A stretch of 64,000 nucleotides of DNA from Saprospiraceae bacterium (GCA_016715985.1 JADJXD010000001.1:3782001-3846000), one strand, 5' to 3'; positions 16,711 through 26,530 are shown, numbered from the stretch's first letter. Notes: generated from the letters alone by a model not told the origin. Numbers and translations are program-made.

Positions 16711-17815
16711 CTTTATGCTGAGCCTGACTCTCCTTCAGGGAGGTTATCTACATGCATCTACTGATAGTTGTCAGAGTACAGAACTCAAAAAAGTAGTTGT
16801 TAAAGAATTTTCAGTGAATAAAAATTCATCATTAGATGTCATTAACAAGTATGGTAAAATTGAAACTAAAATCTGGGATAAACAAAGTGTAAAAATTGAA
16901 GGCACCGTCATTGTGAAAGGGAGATCAAAGTCATCTGCTCAGGAACAGTTGGATAAAATTACAGTTGAAATATCTCAATCAGGAAATGTTATTTCAGCCA
17001 TCACTAATATTGAATCAAAGGCTTCAGGATGGTTTTCAGGATGGGGAAATAGCTTTAATAATACAGATATGGAAATTAACTACATGATTTCTATGCCTTC
17101 TGATCTGGATATAAACTTTGAAAACAAATATGGAAATATATATCTTCAGGATTTGAAATCTAAGGTCAATATTAACCTGAAATATGGTAATATGGAAGCC
17201 AATAATATAGACAATAATCTCAAAGTAGCGTTGGCTTACAGTAAGGCGACTGCAGGTACTGTCAAAGACCTGAATGTTCAACTTGCTTATTCTGATTACA
17301 GAGGAGTTAAAGCAGAAAACGTTGTAGTGAATTCAAAATATTCTAAATTCTATCTGGATTACGCTTCTGAATTAAATTCCAACAGTAAGTATGACAGCTA
17401 TAAACTGGGTACAATTTCTGTCTTGTCCAATCAGGGAGCATATGATGACTTCAAAGTCCGATCCGTGAATTCTGCGGACATTAAGACGAAATACAGTGGT
17501 GTAGAAATACTGTCATTGGGTAGTGACCTGAATATGGAAATAAGTTATGGAAGTGTACGTATTGAAAACATGAAAACTACCTGCAAAAGTGTCGAAATCA
17601 ATACGAGATATGCACCAGTCAAAATTTATGGTGTTGTGCCGGCCAGAGTTGAAATCGAAGGAAAGTACTTTGATGCAAAATTGGGCAGCGATTTTATTGA
17701 GAAATCAAGAGTTTCCGAGTCTTCTTACAAACATATAAAAGGTTTTAAAATCAGTGAAAAAGGAAGTGCCGTAATCAAAATTGTATCCAGTTATGGAGAT
17801 GTATATATGAATTGA
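16685..17815 (+). CDS. Exported DUF4097-like beta-strand-repeat protein
   Basis: The 376-residue protein has a signal peptide (~1-25). The mature part has repeated short strands with N-x-Y-G or K-Y-G turns, such as VINKYGKIE, FENKYGNIYL, LKYGNMEANN and SSYGDVYMN. This pattern is typical of DUF4097-family proteins, which fold as right-handed beta-solenoids. It starts inside the last codons of the anti-sigma gene (26-bp overlap), which implies translational coupling and a shared regulon. Its role is unknown; proteins of this type are often the target or sensor part of envelope-stress ECF loci, which is an inference here. A bidirectional terminator follows. Confidence 0.75.
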   Translation: MKSIKYLFNFMLSLTLLQGGYLHASTDSCQSTELKKVVVKEFSVNKNSSLDVINKYGKIETKIWDKQSVKIEGTVIVKGRSKSSAQEQLDKITVEISQSGNVISAITNIESKASGWFSGWGNSFNNTDMEINYMISMPSDLDINFENKYGNIYLQDLKSKVNINLKYGNMEANNIDNNLKVALAYSKATAGTVKDLNVQLAYSDYRGVKAENVVVNSKYSKFYLDYASELNSNSKYDSYKLGTISVLSNQGAYDDFKVRSVNSADIKTKYSGVEILSLGSDLNMEISYGSVRIENMKTTCKSVEINTRYAPVKIYGVVPARVEIEGKYFDAKLGSDFIEKSRVSESSYKHIKGFKISEKGSAVIKIVSSYGDVYMN

Positions 17816-17835
17816 GTAGAAGAAAATATAATTGT

Positions 17836-17875
17836 AAAAAGCCTGTTTCATATCGGAATGAAGCAGGCTTTTTAT
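17836..17875. terminator. Bidirectional rho-independent terminator
   Basis: AAAAA-GCCTGTTTCAT, a 5-base loop and ATGAAGCAGGC-TTTTT form an 11-bp stem with one G-U pair. A-tract and T-tract on the two sides let it serve both the plus-strand DUF4097 gene and the convergent minus-strand hydrolase gene. Confidence 0.85.
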
Positions 17876-17906
17876 ATGTACAGAGATTGCTTTTATTAAA
17901 TTTCAT

Positions 17907-18755
17907 CTAAAGGTATTTCTCGAAAAAATCTATGGTTCTGCTCCATGCCAGGGTCGCTGCCGCTTCATTATATCTCGCAACAGATGTATCATTATGAAAG
18001 GCATGTTGGGTTCCTTCGTACAAATACTTTTCAAATCTGATATTATTTTCGCTCAGGGCATTTTCATAATCTGTAATGCCCGCATTTACTCTTTCATCAT
18101 TCTCTGCATAGTGCAACTGCAATGCTGATTTGATCTTTGGTACAGAAGCCAAATCAGGTTGTCGTCCGTAAAAAGAAACCGATGCTTTGAGACTCTCCAC
18201 CTGCGTAGCCAGATTTCCGGCCATCGCTCCACCCCAGCAAAATCCGACACATCCCACTGAGCCATTGAAATCTGAACGGGTCTCCAGATAGCCGAACACT
18301 CTTTTAAAATTTTCCAGATTGTCATCAGCTTTGAGCGAAGTAAATTTTTGCCTTGCTTCGTCTTCATTTGCGACCTCGCCTATGGGGGCCAGCGCATTGG
18401 GTGCAATCGCCAGATATCCGGCCCGTGCAGCCCGACGGGCAACATCTTCGATGTGTGGCGTCAATCCTCGGTTTTCATGAATGACGATGACAGCAGCATA
18501 TTTTGTATTTTCCAACGGCCTTGCTACATATGCCTTCATTTCTCCGTTTACGCCCGGATAATGTATATATTCTGTAAATAAATCATCCCCTCCTGTCGAA
18601 AGCCCGGATTTATAATCAGATTCTAATAACGGAATTATAGACATTGCAGCCGATATACTACCGACCAATCCAGCCAGTCGATGTAAAAATTCCTGTCTTG
18701 TTAGCGGTTTGTGCGTGTATTCATCATACAAATTTATTATTTTTTGATCGAGCAT
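17907..18755 (-). CDS. Dienelactone hydrolase family protein
   Basis: An alpha/beta hydrolase of 282 residues. The family triad Cys-Asp-His is present: the nucleophile elbow VGFCWGG, the Asp in YAENDERV and the His in HAFHND. The strand VIVIHENRGL precedes the oxyanion region. Residues about 1-45 are an N-terminal extension (LTRQEFLHRLAGLVG then a hydrophobic run) like the Tat-type leaders of YghX-like homologues, although the twin arginine is not intact here. The natural substrate is unknown; the family hydrolyses dienelactones and other esters or lactones. It converges on the DUF4097 gene and stands alone on its strand. Confidence 0.85.
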   Translation of the reverse strand: MLDQKIINLYDEYTHKPLTRQEFLHRLAGLVGSISAAMSIIPLLESDYKSGLSTGGDDLFTEYIHYPGVNGEMKAYVARPLENTKYAAVIVIHENRGLTPHIEDVARRAARAGYLAIAPNALAPIGEVANEDEARQKFTSLKADDNLENFKRVFGYLETRSDFNGSVGCVGFCWGGAMAGNLATQVESLKASVSFYGRQPDLASVPKIKSALQLHYAENDERVNAGITDYENALSENNIRFEKYLYEGTQHAFHNDTSVARYNEAAATLAWSRTIDFFEKYL

Positions 18756-18779
18756 CTTCAGGAAATTTTATTGTTAAAT

Positions 18780-19919
18780 TAAACGTGAAACGGATGGATA
18801 TGTTTAGGGGCATGGATGGCAGAGGTTGCAGAGGTTGCAGAGGTGGCATGGGTGGCATGGATTGCATTCTGTGTTCGGCTGGTTGAAAGGCAAAAGGAAA
18901 GGGTTTTTCGGCTTTGTTGGTTTGAAAGGGATGAAGGGTTGGTTCCTTTTGTGCTTCCAAGCCATGTGGACGATTGAGAACGCAGTTGTTGTTGATGTTC
19001 CTTCTGCGCTTCCCAGTCTGAAGGTATATCAACAAAAACTTGTTGGTTGCGTATAAAAACTTCCCCGTTCGGCGTTGGCTTCGTTCAGTCCGACAAGCAA
19101 ATTTTAATCATTTGTGCTATTGTTAATGTTCGCCTCATGCCCTGCGATGCATTCCAATAGTAATAAATATTGCCAAAAGGCAGATACTTTTTTACTCAGC
19201 TCCAGTGGAGCGACATCTTTGTAGCAACCATATGACCAAAAGTTTTCAGCTCCAGCGGAGCGAAACAAAAACTATGGTTCCGCACCTACGGCGCTATTAT
19301 TGCCTCCATTATATTTTTCTACAAAGATATCGCCCCTACGGGACTTTTCTTTTCTATTTTAACAGGCTTTATACAGCATGTAACTTGCGTCAATATAGAC
19401 ACCTCGGAGTGGAATTAATCAGTCCGACAATGGCCTGACAAGTCTGACCTGGTAACGGTCAGAAACTGCGACGATCGGTTGTTTCCGACTCTTTTTTTTA
19501 GGAGTTCATGGCAGTTGATGTTGATGTTCCTTCTGCGCTTCCCAGCCATGGGAAATGACGAATGACGAATGCAGAACGACGAACTACAACGTGTTTGTTG
19601 GGCTCTGCTCGGCGTGAGCTGTGCCTACGTCGATGTGTTGCTATGGCTTTGCCATATACCATCACATGAATGCAGGAATTTTTATAACTTTTGGTTTGAA
19701 TGAGCACAGTGGCAGCCTACGGCTTTTTTAGTCGTTTCTTTTGCACTTCCCTTCCAAAACGATTGTCCTTCAACTATCTGAATCTGCAATTCATCTCTTT
19801 TTTACTACGCCTCGTTATAAGAAACTTTATTTAAAAGTTCATTTACCTCATATTTGCATCATCAATTTAAAAATATCCCTTGATTTTATATTTAGTAATG
19901 TATTGTTTAAATTTCTCAG
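18780..19919. other. Gene-free, repeat-rich region
   Basis: About 1.1 kb with no convincing gene on either strand. It holds a low-complexity tract of GGTTGCAGA and GGTGGCATG units at 18815-18865 and an exact 26-bp direct repeat at 18991-19016 and 19520-19545 (TGATGTTCCTTCTGCGCTTC inside it). It also holds the REP-like copies listed separately. GC content is locally higher than in the surroundings. It looks like accumulated repeat debris between two unrelated gene blocks. Confidence 0.6.
19197..19344. repeat. REP-like elements, two direct and one inverted copy
   Basis: CAGCTCCAGTGGAGCGACAT then CTTTGTAG lies at 19197-19224, a shorter copy CAGCTCCAGCGGAGCGA at 19247-19263, and an inverted relative (CTACAAAGATATCGCCCCTA, then CGGGAC) at 19319-19344. 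The short palindrome CTCCAgtGGAG is the core. I recognise 'GGAGCGACATCTTTGTAG' as a dispersed repeat of Bacteroidota genomes. Confidence 0.55.
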
Positions 19920-19920
19920 G

Positions 19921-19945
19921 CACCTTCTTTCGGGAAGGTGTTTTT
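19921..19945 (+). terminator. Terminator-like hairpin just upstream of the DUF3667 gene
   Basis: CACCTTC-TTTCGG-GAAGGTG-TTTTT is a perfect 7-bp stem with a T-tract. It lies 15 bp before the ATG at 19960 and there is no plus-strand gene upstream, so it either insulates the gene or acts as a leader attenuator. Confidence 0.6.
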
Positions 19946-19959
19946 AAAATTAGAATTTA

Positions 19960-20745
19960 ATGAACCAAAAAAGCATACACCATTCCTGTTTTAGTCATGA
20001 AATAGATTGTGCAAACTGCGGATACACCGATAAAGGATTGTACTGTAGCAATTGCGGAAGCCCATTCAATAAAGAAAGAATTTCATTAACTGCCTTGTCT
20101 ATAAAACTGGTCAGTGTTCTTGTCAATATCGAAGGAAGATATGCCAATACATCGAAAGAACTGTTTATCAGACCCGTTAATTTTATACTGCGATATCTCA
20201 ATGGCGAACGGGAAAGATTTTATGTTCCTTTTAAGTTCTTGCTGATCAATCTTACAATCAATTTTTTCATCTACAACTACTTCAATATCAGTCAGATAAG
20301 TGAATTTCAAAACTTTACTGCCGGTGATGAAGCACTGCTGCACAGTGAAGTTTTATTTGACCACATCATTAGTCAATACGGCAAGTTTTTTTTCCTGCTG
20401 ATCATTCCTTTTTATGCGATTTGTTCGAAAATATTACATCCGAAAACAAGATTTAATGCAGCAGAAATAGCCACCGCCATTTCCTTTATGCTTGGTCAGA
20501 TGATGCTGCTCGAAATCATTCTAAATCTTTTGTCTGCTTTATATAGCCCATTTTATTTTATTCAAAAATATCTGGTGATTGTGACAGAAGTAGCTATCGT
20601 TTTTATATTGTGTTACCGATTTTTTGAAAACCGTTTGATACATGCAATTTGGAAGACGGTTGTGACACTGACTGTTTTAGTCGTAAGCATGAAATACGTT
20701 TTGATTCTTACACAATTTATTTTACACCTGCTTTGTGGTGAGTAA
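19960..20745 (+). CDS. DUF3667 membrane protein with N-terminal zinc ribbon
   Basis: The 261-residue protein starts with a four-cysteine zinc ribbon (CANCGYTDKGLYCSNCG, about residues 13-29), followed by an amphipathic segment with RFYVPFKFLLINL and then four or five transmembrane helices to the C-terminus. This layout is that of DUF3667, a widespread Bacteroidota family without known function. The gene begins 15 bp after a terminator-like hairpin and is followed 45 bp later by a coiled-coil lipoprotein. Confidence 0.75.
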   Translation: MNQKSIHHSCFSHEIDCANCGYTDKGLYCSNCGSPFNKERISLTALSIKLVSVLVNIEGRYANTSKELFIRPVNFILRYLNGERERFYVPFKFLLINLTINFFIYNYFNISQISEFQNFTAGDEALLHSEVLFDHIISQYGKFFFLLIIPFYAICSKILHPKTRFNAAEIATAISFMLGQMMLLEIILNLLSALYSPFYFIQKYLVIVTEVAIVFILCYRFFENRLIHAIWKTVVTLTVLVVSMKYVLILTQFILHLLCGE

Positions 20746-20790
20746 CATTCTTTAATTACAAACTTCTAAAATCTCCAAAAATAAATATAA

Positions 20791-21321
20791 ATGAAACAAT
20801 TAATCATCCTCATTAGCATCCTGTTTTTTACTTCCTGTGTATCATCCAAAAAATACAGAATACTGGAAGATCAACTTCAATCGGTAAAATCTGAATTATC
20901 AGAAAACAAACTGCATTTAGCCGTATGTAATGATGAAAAAACGAAGTGTTCACAAAAAGCCGAAATTTTAATGACAGAGAATCTAACTAAAGATATCAGC
21001 ATAAAAATGCTGGAGCAGGATAAAATTCAGAAAGCTGAAAAAATAAAAAATCAGGAAGAAAATATTTCCTATCTGAAAAGCAGCAATAAAATATTGAACG
21101 AAAGGGTAGATGCACTAACAGGATCGGCCAAAGTGAATGCGGACATTATGAAAAAATTGCTGGAAGACCTGGAAAATCAAAATCTCAAAGTATTAAATCT
21201 ATCTTTGGCTTTGGAAAAGCAGGATTCAACAAATATCTCATCCGTGAAAAAAACTAAAAAGAATATGTCGGACGAAAAGCTCCGCAAATCATTGGAGAAG
21301 CTGGGGTTTGTGTTTTATTGA
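20791..21321 (+). CDS. Coiled-coil lipoprotein resembling the N-terminal part of OmpA-family proteins
   Basis: A 176-residue lipoprotein with a clear lipobox (FFTSC, cysteine at about 16). The mature start CVSSKKYRILEDQLQSVKSE matches the N-terminus of many Bacteroidota OmpA-family lipoproteins, where a coiled coil spaces the peptidoglycan-binding domain from the membrane. Here the coiled coil runs nearly to the end and no OmpA domain follows. It is therefore either a shortened OmpA relative or an independent spacer or scaffold lipoprotein. It lies 26 bp before the next gene. Confidence 0.7.
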   Translation: MKQLIILISILFFTSCVSSKKYRILEDQLQSVKSELSENKLHLAVCNDEKTKCSQKAEILMTENLTKDISIKMLEQDKIQKAEKIKNQEENISYLKSSNKILNERVDALTGSAKVNADIMKKLLEDLENQNLKVLNLSLALEKQDSTNISSVKKTKKNMSDEKLRKSLEKLGFVFY

Positions 21322-21347
21322 AAAAGTAAAGAATTGCAAAGCCAAAA

Positions 21348-22151
21348 ATGATAGAAAATTCCTCCCAATATTTTGGTGTAATTCAGATGCAGGATATCAA
21401 AAATATTCCTTTGTCATCTTATTCAACGGATTCCAGCCTCAAGGATTTATGGATGTATGATAGAAACTATAAATTTGTCCACTACCCGGACTGTCAGCAA
21501 TTGATTTTATGGTTGCCGGATCATTACAGGCAATACGAAAATATTCAGATACAGGATTTACACTCAAGGGAGATAATATTTAATCATAGTATCGAAGAAG
21601 TAATCAGCGGCAGTATTCAGATACTGATAGATACATTATTTATTCATCCGGGAGAGTTCGAACTGACTGTAAAGAAAAAGGATGGTTTGCAACATATCGT
21701 GCAGTTTAAAAAGTATCCTGAAGGTCAGTTTCCGGAAGTAGAAAGGATAATAGAGCCGGAAATTGATCCGGACAAAGCTCCGATAGTGTATAGAGACGGA
21801 TTTGGCAACATATTACCGAATGAAGATCTGATTTTAAGAGAAAAAACCATTACAAACACAATCAATAAAATAACCCGTCATCTCGAATATGTCAGCCAAG
21901 GCAGAGACGGAGAAGTCATCTATATAGAAGGTGAAAAACGTATAAAATTTCTGATGGAAATGGGTGCTTACGATTGTGTTTTTTATATCAATATTCCTTC
22001 AGCTACAGAATGGGAGGCATCCACAAAATTTCCGCTTTCCGAAAGAGAAGACATTATCACCTTTGTAGCCGAACAAACCCAACGTGATCAGGCATCATCC
22101 TGTGTTTATAAGATATCTGACAGAGAGATATCTTACTATCGGAAAAGATAG
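21348..22151 (+). CDS. Unrecognised protein with C-terminal 'IPSAxEW' module
   Basis: A 267-residue protein without signal peptide or membrane segment, so probably cytoplasmic. I do not recognise the family. Residues about 40-130 look like a beta-rich domain (HYPDCQQLILWLPDHYR, PGEFELTVKKKDG). Residues about 180-267 are clearly paralogous to the whole 119-residue protein at 28447-28806: both have DCVFY/DCIFY, IPSAxEWE, a following T, an ER-E/G-IxxF pair, and a C-terminal YKI...Y strand. It lies at the upstream edge of the hypothetical-protein series, 26 bp after the coiled-coil lipoprotein gene. Function unknown. Confidence 0.65.
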   Translation: MIENSSQYFGVIQMQDIKNIPLSSYSTDSSLKDLWMYDRNYKFVHYPDCQQLILWLPDHYRQYENIQIQDLHSREIIFNHSIEEVISGSIQILIDTLFIHPGEFELTVKKKDGLQHIVQFKKYPEGQFPEVERIIEPEIDPDKAPIVYRDGFGNILPNEDLILREKTITNTINKITRHLEYVSQGRDGEVIYIEGEKRIKFLMEMGAYDCVFYINIPSATEWEASTKFPLSEREDIITFVAEQTQRDQASSCVYKISDREISYYRKR

Positions 22152-22289
22152 ATTTCAATTCACTAAAACGATTTATATTTATATAGATACGGTTCAATTA
22201 AGTAATCATTCTGTTGGATGAGAAATAGTTTTTCGCTCGCCTTCGTTTCCCAATCTTTGTGCTAATATTAATTAAAAAAATTTAATGTT

Positions 22290-23759
22290 ATGAGTAAAGT
22301 TATCATTTTTATAGTATTTTTATCTACACTACATCTCCATGCTCAAAATGTAGGAATCGGAACAGATACACCTGTGGAAAAACTAGATGTATCTGGCAGT
22401 ATTCGTACAACAGGAGAGATAAAACCTAATGGCGTAGCAGGGCAGGCAAATCAAGTCCTCACTTCCAATGGAAACGGTACGATGTCATGGTCGGCTATGT
22501 TTCATAATAACGAAGAAGAAACAACAGGTAACGGTGCATGGGGCGACTGCAGTTTGAATAATATCACAGGGTATCAACCGGTAGCGGATGAAGATGGCGG
22601 ACAAGATCAAAATTTTGCTTCTTGTGTAGCTATATCAGGAAATTATGCAGTAATAGGAATAGAATCGTTTAATGAAGGAGCTTTAATTAGTTGTGGCTCC
22701 GCCGTAGTCATGAAACGTAACGTTTCTACTGGTATATGGGAGTTTCATTCCAGATTATTTCATCCTGAACCTGCTTCATATGATAGATTTGGGTCAAGTG
22801 CAGCAATTTCAGAAGATTTTATAATAATTGGGACAAAATTTGACGATATCGCGGGTATCCAGGACATTGGTTCAGCTTCGATTTTCAAAAGAAATCCAAA
22901 TACAGATGTTTGGGAATTTATGACAAACATTTATAATTCAAATCCTGAAGCAGATAATAATTTTGGTACGAGTGTGGCAATTTCAGCAGAATACGCAATT
23001 GTAGGTGCACCAAGAGATACAGAAAATGGGATTAATACCACTGGTTCTGCTACTATATTTAAATATAATAGTATGACAAATACGTGGCAATTTCAAGGAA
23101 AACTTATTAATAATAGTGCTTCACCATTGGATGGTTTTGGTAGCAGTGTTAGTTTATCAGGTGATTATATAGTTATAGGTTCTCCTTTTGATGATGAAGG
23201 CGGTTTTTTTGACAATGGTTCTGCATCTATTTTTAAAAGAAATTCTAACACAAATGTGTGGGATTTCCAAGTCAAACTCATTGGAGTGTCAGGATTGAGT
23301 CATTTAGAAAATTTTGGAAGTAGTGTTTCAATATCTGGTGATTATGTTGTGGTCGGTTCGGAAAATGATAATTTTTCTGGACTAACAAGTGCAGGTTCCG
23401 CTACCATATTTAAAAGGAATCCAGTAACCGGAGTGTGGGGTGCTCAAAAAACTTTGACAAAAGTAAATCCTGAGAATTATGATTTTTACGGTAAAAGTGT
23501 TACTATTTCAGGTGATTATGTGATAATATCTTCACCTTTTGCGGATGTGAACGGCATAGAAAATGCTGGCACGGTTTTCATTTATAAACGATTTGGAACT
23601 ATTTGGCAGCTTGTTCAGAATTTTTCTAATCCTAATTTTAGCAGCTTTGAACTATTTGGGAATTCTGTAGTACTAGATGGAGTGACTAAAAGATTTCTTA
23701 TTGGAGCAAAAAATTCGAACGGCAATACCGGTATGGCATTCTTCGGAAAGATTAAATAA
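22290..23759 (+). CDS. Secreted FG-GAP beta-propeller protein
   Basis: Exported protein of 489 residues. The signal peptide (~1-18) ends at LHAQ, then NVGIGTDTPVEKLDVSGSI follows, a leader seen in many Bacteroidota secreted proteins that resemble phage-tail-type structural proteins. From about residue 110, some six to seven blade-like repeats of the form FGSSVSISGDYVVVGS...GSATIFKRN...GVW match FG-GAP/integrin-alpha propeller repeats. There is no T9SS C-terminal domain. The same NVGIGT start occurs in the protein at 54519-56126. Ligand and location are unknown; an envelope or secreted binding role is likely. Confidence 0.75.
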   Translation: MSKVIIFIVFLSTLHLHAQNVGIGTDTPVEKLDVSGSIRTTGEIKPNGVAGQANQVLTSNGNGTMSWSAMFHNNEEETTGNGAWGDCSLNNITGYQPVADEDGGQDQNFASCVAISGNYAVIGIESFNEGALISCGSAVVMKRNVSTGIWEFHSRLFHPEPASYDRFGSSAAISEDFIIIGTKFDDIAGIQDIGSASIFKRNPNTDVWEFMTNIYNSNPEADNNFGTSVAISAEYAIVGAPRDTENGINTTGSATIFKYNSMTNTWQFQGKLINNSASPLDGFGSSVSLSGDYIVIGSPFDDEGGFFDNGSASIFKRNSNTNVWDFQVKLIGVSGLSHLENFGSSVSISGDYVVVGSENDNFSGLTSAGSATIFKRNPVTGVWGAQKTLTKVNPENYDFYGKSVTISGDYVIISSPFADVNGIENAGTVFIYKRFGTIWQLVQNFSNPNFSSFELFGNSVVLDGVTKRFLIGAKNSNGNTGMAFFGKIK

Positions 23760-23910
23760 AAAAATAAAATCTATTTTAGGAATTGGTTTGTGATAATCTG
23801 CAATTAGCTTTCCTGAATCTCAGGCGGTTTTGCAACCCTTTCATTTGAATTTTCGTAAGTAAAATGTAACCTGGAAAACTTAATTAATTATTCATTCTAA
23901 AATTATTAAT

Positions 23911-24747
23911 ATGAAATCTTATCACTTCTTTTGTAAAGTAAAATCCTTTTGGTTTTGTCTTTTATTTATACTGTCGGGAACCGTCAATGCGGATCTATAT
24001 GGTCAACAGACTAAAGCTAAAATAATGGTATTAGGGTCATACCACATGGCCAATCCAGGAGCTGATGTATTTAATATGCAGGCGGATGATGTTTTAAGTC
24101 CACATCGGCAAAAAGAGATGGAAGAATTGGTTTCTGTGCTGTTAAAATTTAAACCCACCAAAATAGTATTGGAAGTAAGCAGTAAAACGGATAGTTTGTA
24201 CAATGCTTCATACCAATCCTATATAGAAGGAAATCACAAACTTACTGCCAATGAAGCACAGCAATTAGGTTTCAGACTGGCAAAATATTCAGGACACAAA
24301 AAAGTATTTTGTGTGGACGAAACCGGCAAATTTGACTTCGATGCAGTCATGCAATTTGCTATGCAAAACGGGCAGGGCCAGTCGATTCAGACTATGATGG
24401 GGACCATTCAAAATCACATTGCCACAGAAAATAAGTTGCTTTTAGAAAGTACTTTAATACAATATTTCAAACATATGAATAGTCCGGAAAATCAGGAAAT
24501 GGGATTGGATTGGTATATGAAATTATTAAATATTGCAGACGGAAAATCATTTCCGGGACCTGAGTTGGTGTCCGATGTCTATGAAAGAAACCTGAAAATC
24601 ATGTCCAATATTTTCAGACTGACAGACAGTCCGGAAGACAGAATTCTGGTCATTTATGGCAATGGGCATACGGCATTTTTTAAAAGCATACTACTGGGTT
24701 CTGAAAAATTTGATTGGGTGGATGTATTTAACTATTTCCCCAAATAA
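23911..24747 (+). CDS. DUF5694 exported protein, TraB/GumN-like
   Basis: The 278-residue protein has a signal peptide (~1-32). The core begins KIMVLGSYHMANPGADVFN and MQADDVLSPHRQKEME, the hallmark start of DUF5694, and ends with LVIYGNGHTAFFKSIL. The His in GSYHMANPG and the GNGH motif are placed like conserved residues of the TraB/PrgY/GumN superfamily, some members of which are proposed metalloproteases. No activity is proven for DUF5694. It begins a run of ten plus-strand genes with 7-35 bp gaps to 30974, a likely operon. Confidence 0.75.
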   Translation: MKSYHFFCKVKSFWFCLLFILSGTVNADLYGQQTKAKIMVLGSYHMANPGADVFNMQADDVLSPHRQKEMEELVSVLLKFKPTKIVLEVSSKTDSLYNASYQSYIEGNHKLTANEAQQLGFRLAKYSGHKKVFCVDETGKFDFDAVMQFAMQNGQGQSIQTMMGTIQNHIATENKLLLESTLIQYFKHMNSPENQEMGLDWYMKLLNIADGKSFPGPELVSDVYERNLKIMSNIFRLTDSPEDRILVIYGNGHTAFFKSILLGSEKFDWVDVFNYFPK

Positions 24748-24782
24748 ATGAATGCCTGCAATATTAATCAAATACATAAAAA

Positions 24783-25064
24783 ATGCTGAAATATTTATTT
24801 TGGATCTTATGGTCTGCTGAAATTATCTTTTTGTTATGGATGCTTTGGGACGAGACGAAACTCAAACATTTACCCATGCCTGCTTATATTCCTTTAGGAT
24901 TCATTTGGCTCTTTATTGCAATTTTAGTTAAGTTGGTTGTCCAATCTGACAAAGTTGCATTGGTGATGGTGGGCATTCCCGGAGTGCCGCTAATGATAAT
25001 GGGAGTTTTTCTGCTTATCATTTTTGTTGTAAATCTTGTGTCCGGGCCTATCCGATGGAATTGA
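24783..25064 (+). CDS. Small membrane protein ending in GPIRWN
   Basis: A 93-residue protein with three hydrophobic segments (~4-21, 36-53, 60-85) and a conserved-looking C-terminus SGPIRWN. The ends of two minus-strand membrane proteins at 58037-58339 (FFNGPLRWQ) and 58366-58683 (GSGGKWN) are similar, which hints at a loose family, though the rest of the sequence differs. No catalytic motif is visible. It lies 35 bp after the DUF5694 gene and 10 bp before the LRR gene. Confidence 0.65.
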   Translation: MLKYLFWILWSAEIIFLLWMLWDETKLKHLPMPAYIPLGFIWLFIAILVKLVVQSDKVALVMVGIPGVPLMIMGVFLLIIFVVNLVSGPIRWN

Positions 25065-25074
25065 AAGTCAAATT

Positions 25075-26523
25075 ATGAAGATATCCATAAATGAGTTCGA
25101 ATATAAAAATAATCAGCATGAAATCGCTGTATTATTGACCCATCCAAAAATGGAAACGATCATCATACTATCAAAAAACTTACCTGATTCAGCAACATAT
25201 CTTGAGTACAATGATCAGTCAAATGCAGTTTATGATGGCATCAAAGGAGTACAAATTGATGGCAACAGTCTGAATGTCATCTTGAATGAAAAAGGTATTC
25301 AGAAAATGGGACACCAGTCGTTTCAGGTAAAATTATACCTGACGGAAAATGATTATAAAGATTTCCTGGAAAATATAAGTTGCATCTTTGATAAGGGTCT
25401 AAGCATCACAGAAAAACCTTTTGTTCCTACCAAATCAAAAGCAATAGATTATTCCAAAATCAAATACCTCAACCTGGAAGGCAAAAACCTAACCCTTCCA
25501 CCAGAAAATCTCGAGCATTATGTTGCATTGGAAAAATTATTTATCAGAGATAATCCAAAATTAGATGTATTCGCAACGTTTTCTATATTGGCAAAACTTC
25601 CGAATCTGAAACAATTACATATCTCCTTGTATGGCGACATTCCAGCTTCCTTGAGCAAAATGACAGCATTGGAATCTTTACATATAGAAGGTGATGCCAT
25701 ATTCGAATCATTCCCGGCCGATATCGGAAACTTACAAAAACTGAACTATATCTATCTACAAAGCAAAAGTCCAATTGTGCTGCCACCGCAATTTTCTGAT
25801 TTAGCGGCATTGGAATTTTTGCATATACGAAGTAGCAGTTGGATATTGCCGGAACAGTTCTATAAACTTGAAAGCTTAAAACATCTGGATCTATACAGCT
25901 GTGATATTACGGTTTTTCCTGCAGAAATGAGCCAAATGACACAGATTGAATCCATCATTCTGGGGAAAAATAAGGATAGAGATGATTACGAGCTTTTTAA
26001 TATTCTAGGGCGATTAAAGGCACTCAGAACCATTGAAATAGACATCAGCAGTCTGCCGGAAAGTATTTCAGCATGCAAACAAATAGAACTTCTGGTGATA
26101 TATGGAGAAGACAATCCCGAATATAAATTTTTCATTCCTGACTCTTTAGGCCTGTTGTCTCAGCTTAAATCGTTGTCTTTGCATCATTGTCATTTTGAAA
26201 CTTTACCGGATATTTTGTTTGATTTAACTTCATTGCAGCAATTACATTTTACCAATTGTACATTTACAGAGATTCCTGCTTTGATATCCAAACTCGAACA
26301 TCTGGAAGAAATTTCCATCATCGATTGCCTTGATTTTTCAGTTATACACCCTGACTTTAGCAAGCTCAAATTACTCAGGAAAATATATTTTGACAATGTG
26401 CCAGCACTCACATCTTTGCCGATAGAACTTCATACGCTTTCAAATTTTGACGAATTATTTATCTCCGGATCTGAAAAAATCGATAATGTCCCCGATCATT
26501 GGATTTCACTAATGAATAATTGA
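25075..26523 (+). CDS. Leucine-rich repeat protein
   Basis: From the ATG at 25075 the protein has 482 residues; an upstream TTG at 25036 would overlap the previous gene and add nothing recognisable. Residues ~1-120 form an N-terminal domain I do not recognise. From about residue 125 to the end there are about 13 leucine-rich repeats of 22-24 residues, for example LPNLKQLHISLYGDIPASLS, KLESLKHLDLYSCDITVFP and LKSLSLHHCHFETLPDIL. No signal peptide or anchor is seen, so it is probably cytoplasmic and mediates protein binding. It sits in the tight hypothetical-gene series, 7 bp before the next gene. Confidence 0.85.
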   Translation: MKISINEFEYKNNQHEIAVLLTHPKMETIIILSKNLPDSATYLEYNDQSNAVYDGIKGVQIDGNSLNVILNEKGIQKMGHQSFQVKLYLTENDYKDFLENISCIFDKGLSITEKPFVPTKSKAIDYSKIKYLNLEGKNLTLPPENLEHYVALEKLFIRDNPKLDVFATFSILAKLPNLKQLHISLYGDIPASLSKMTALESLHIEGDAIFESFPADIGNLQKLNYIYLQSKSPIVLPPQFSDLAALEFLHIRSSSWILPEQFYKLESLKHLDLYSCDITVFPAEMSQMTQIESIILGKNKDRDDYELFNILGRLKALRTIEIDISSLPESISACKQIELLVIYGEDNPEYKFFIPDSLGLLSQLKSLSLHHCHFETLPDILFDLTSLQQLHFTNCTFTEIPALISKLEHLEEISIIDCLDFSVIHPDFSKLKLLRKIYFDNVPALTSLPIELHTLSNFDELFISGSEKIDNVPDHWISLMNN

Positions 26524-26530
26524 TATAAAA

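Noticed and set aside
18724..19708. Short open frames in the repeat-rich gap, including one rich in Pro-Leu-Gln
   Set aside because: They translate low-complexity direct repeats and REP-like copies, and none has a plausible start or family.
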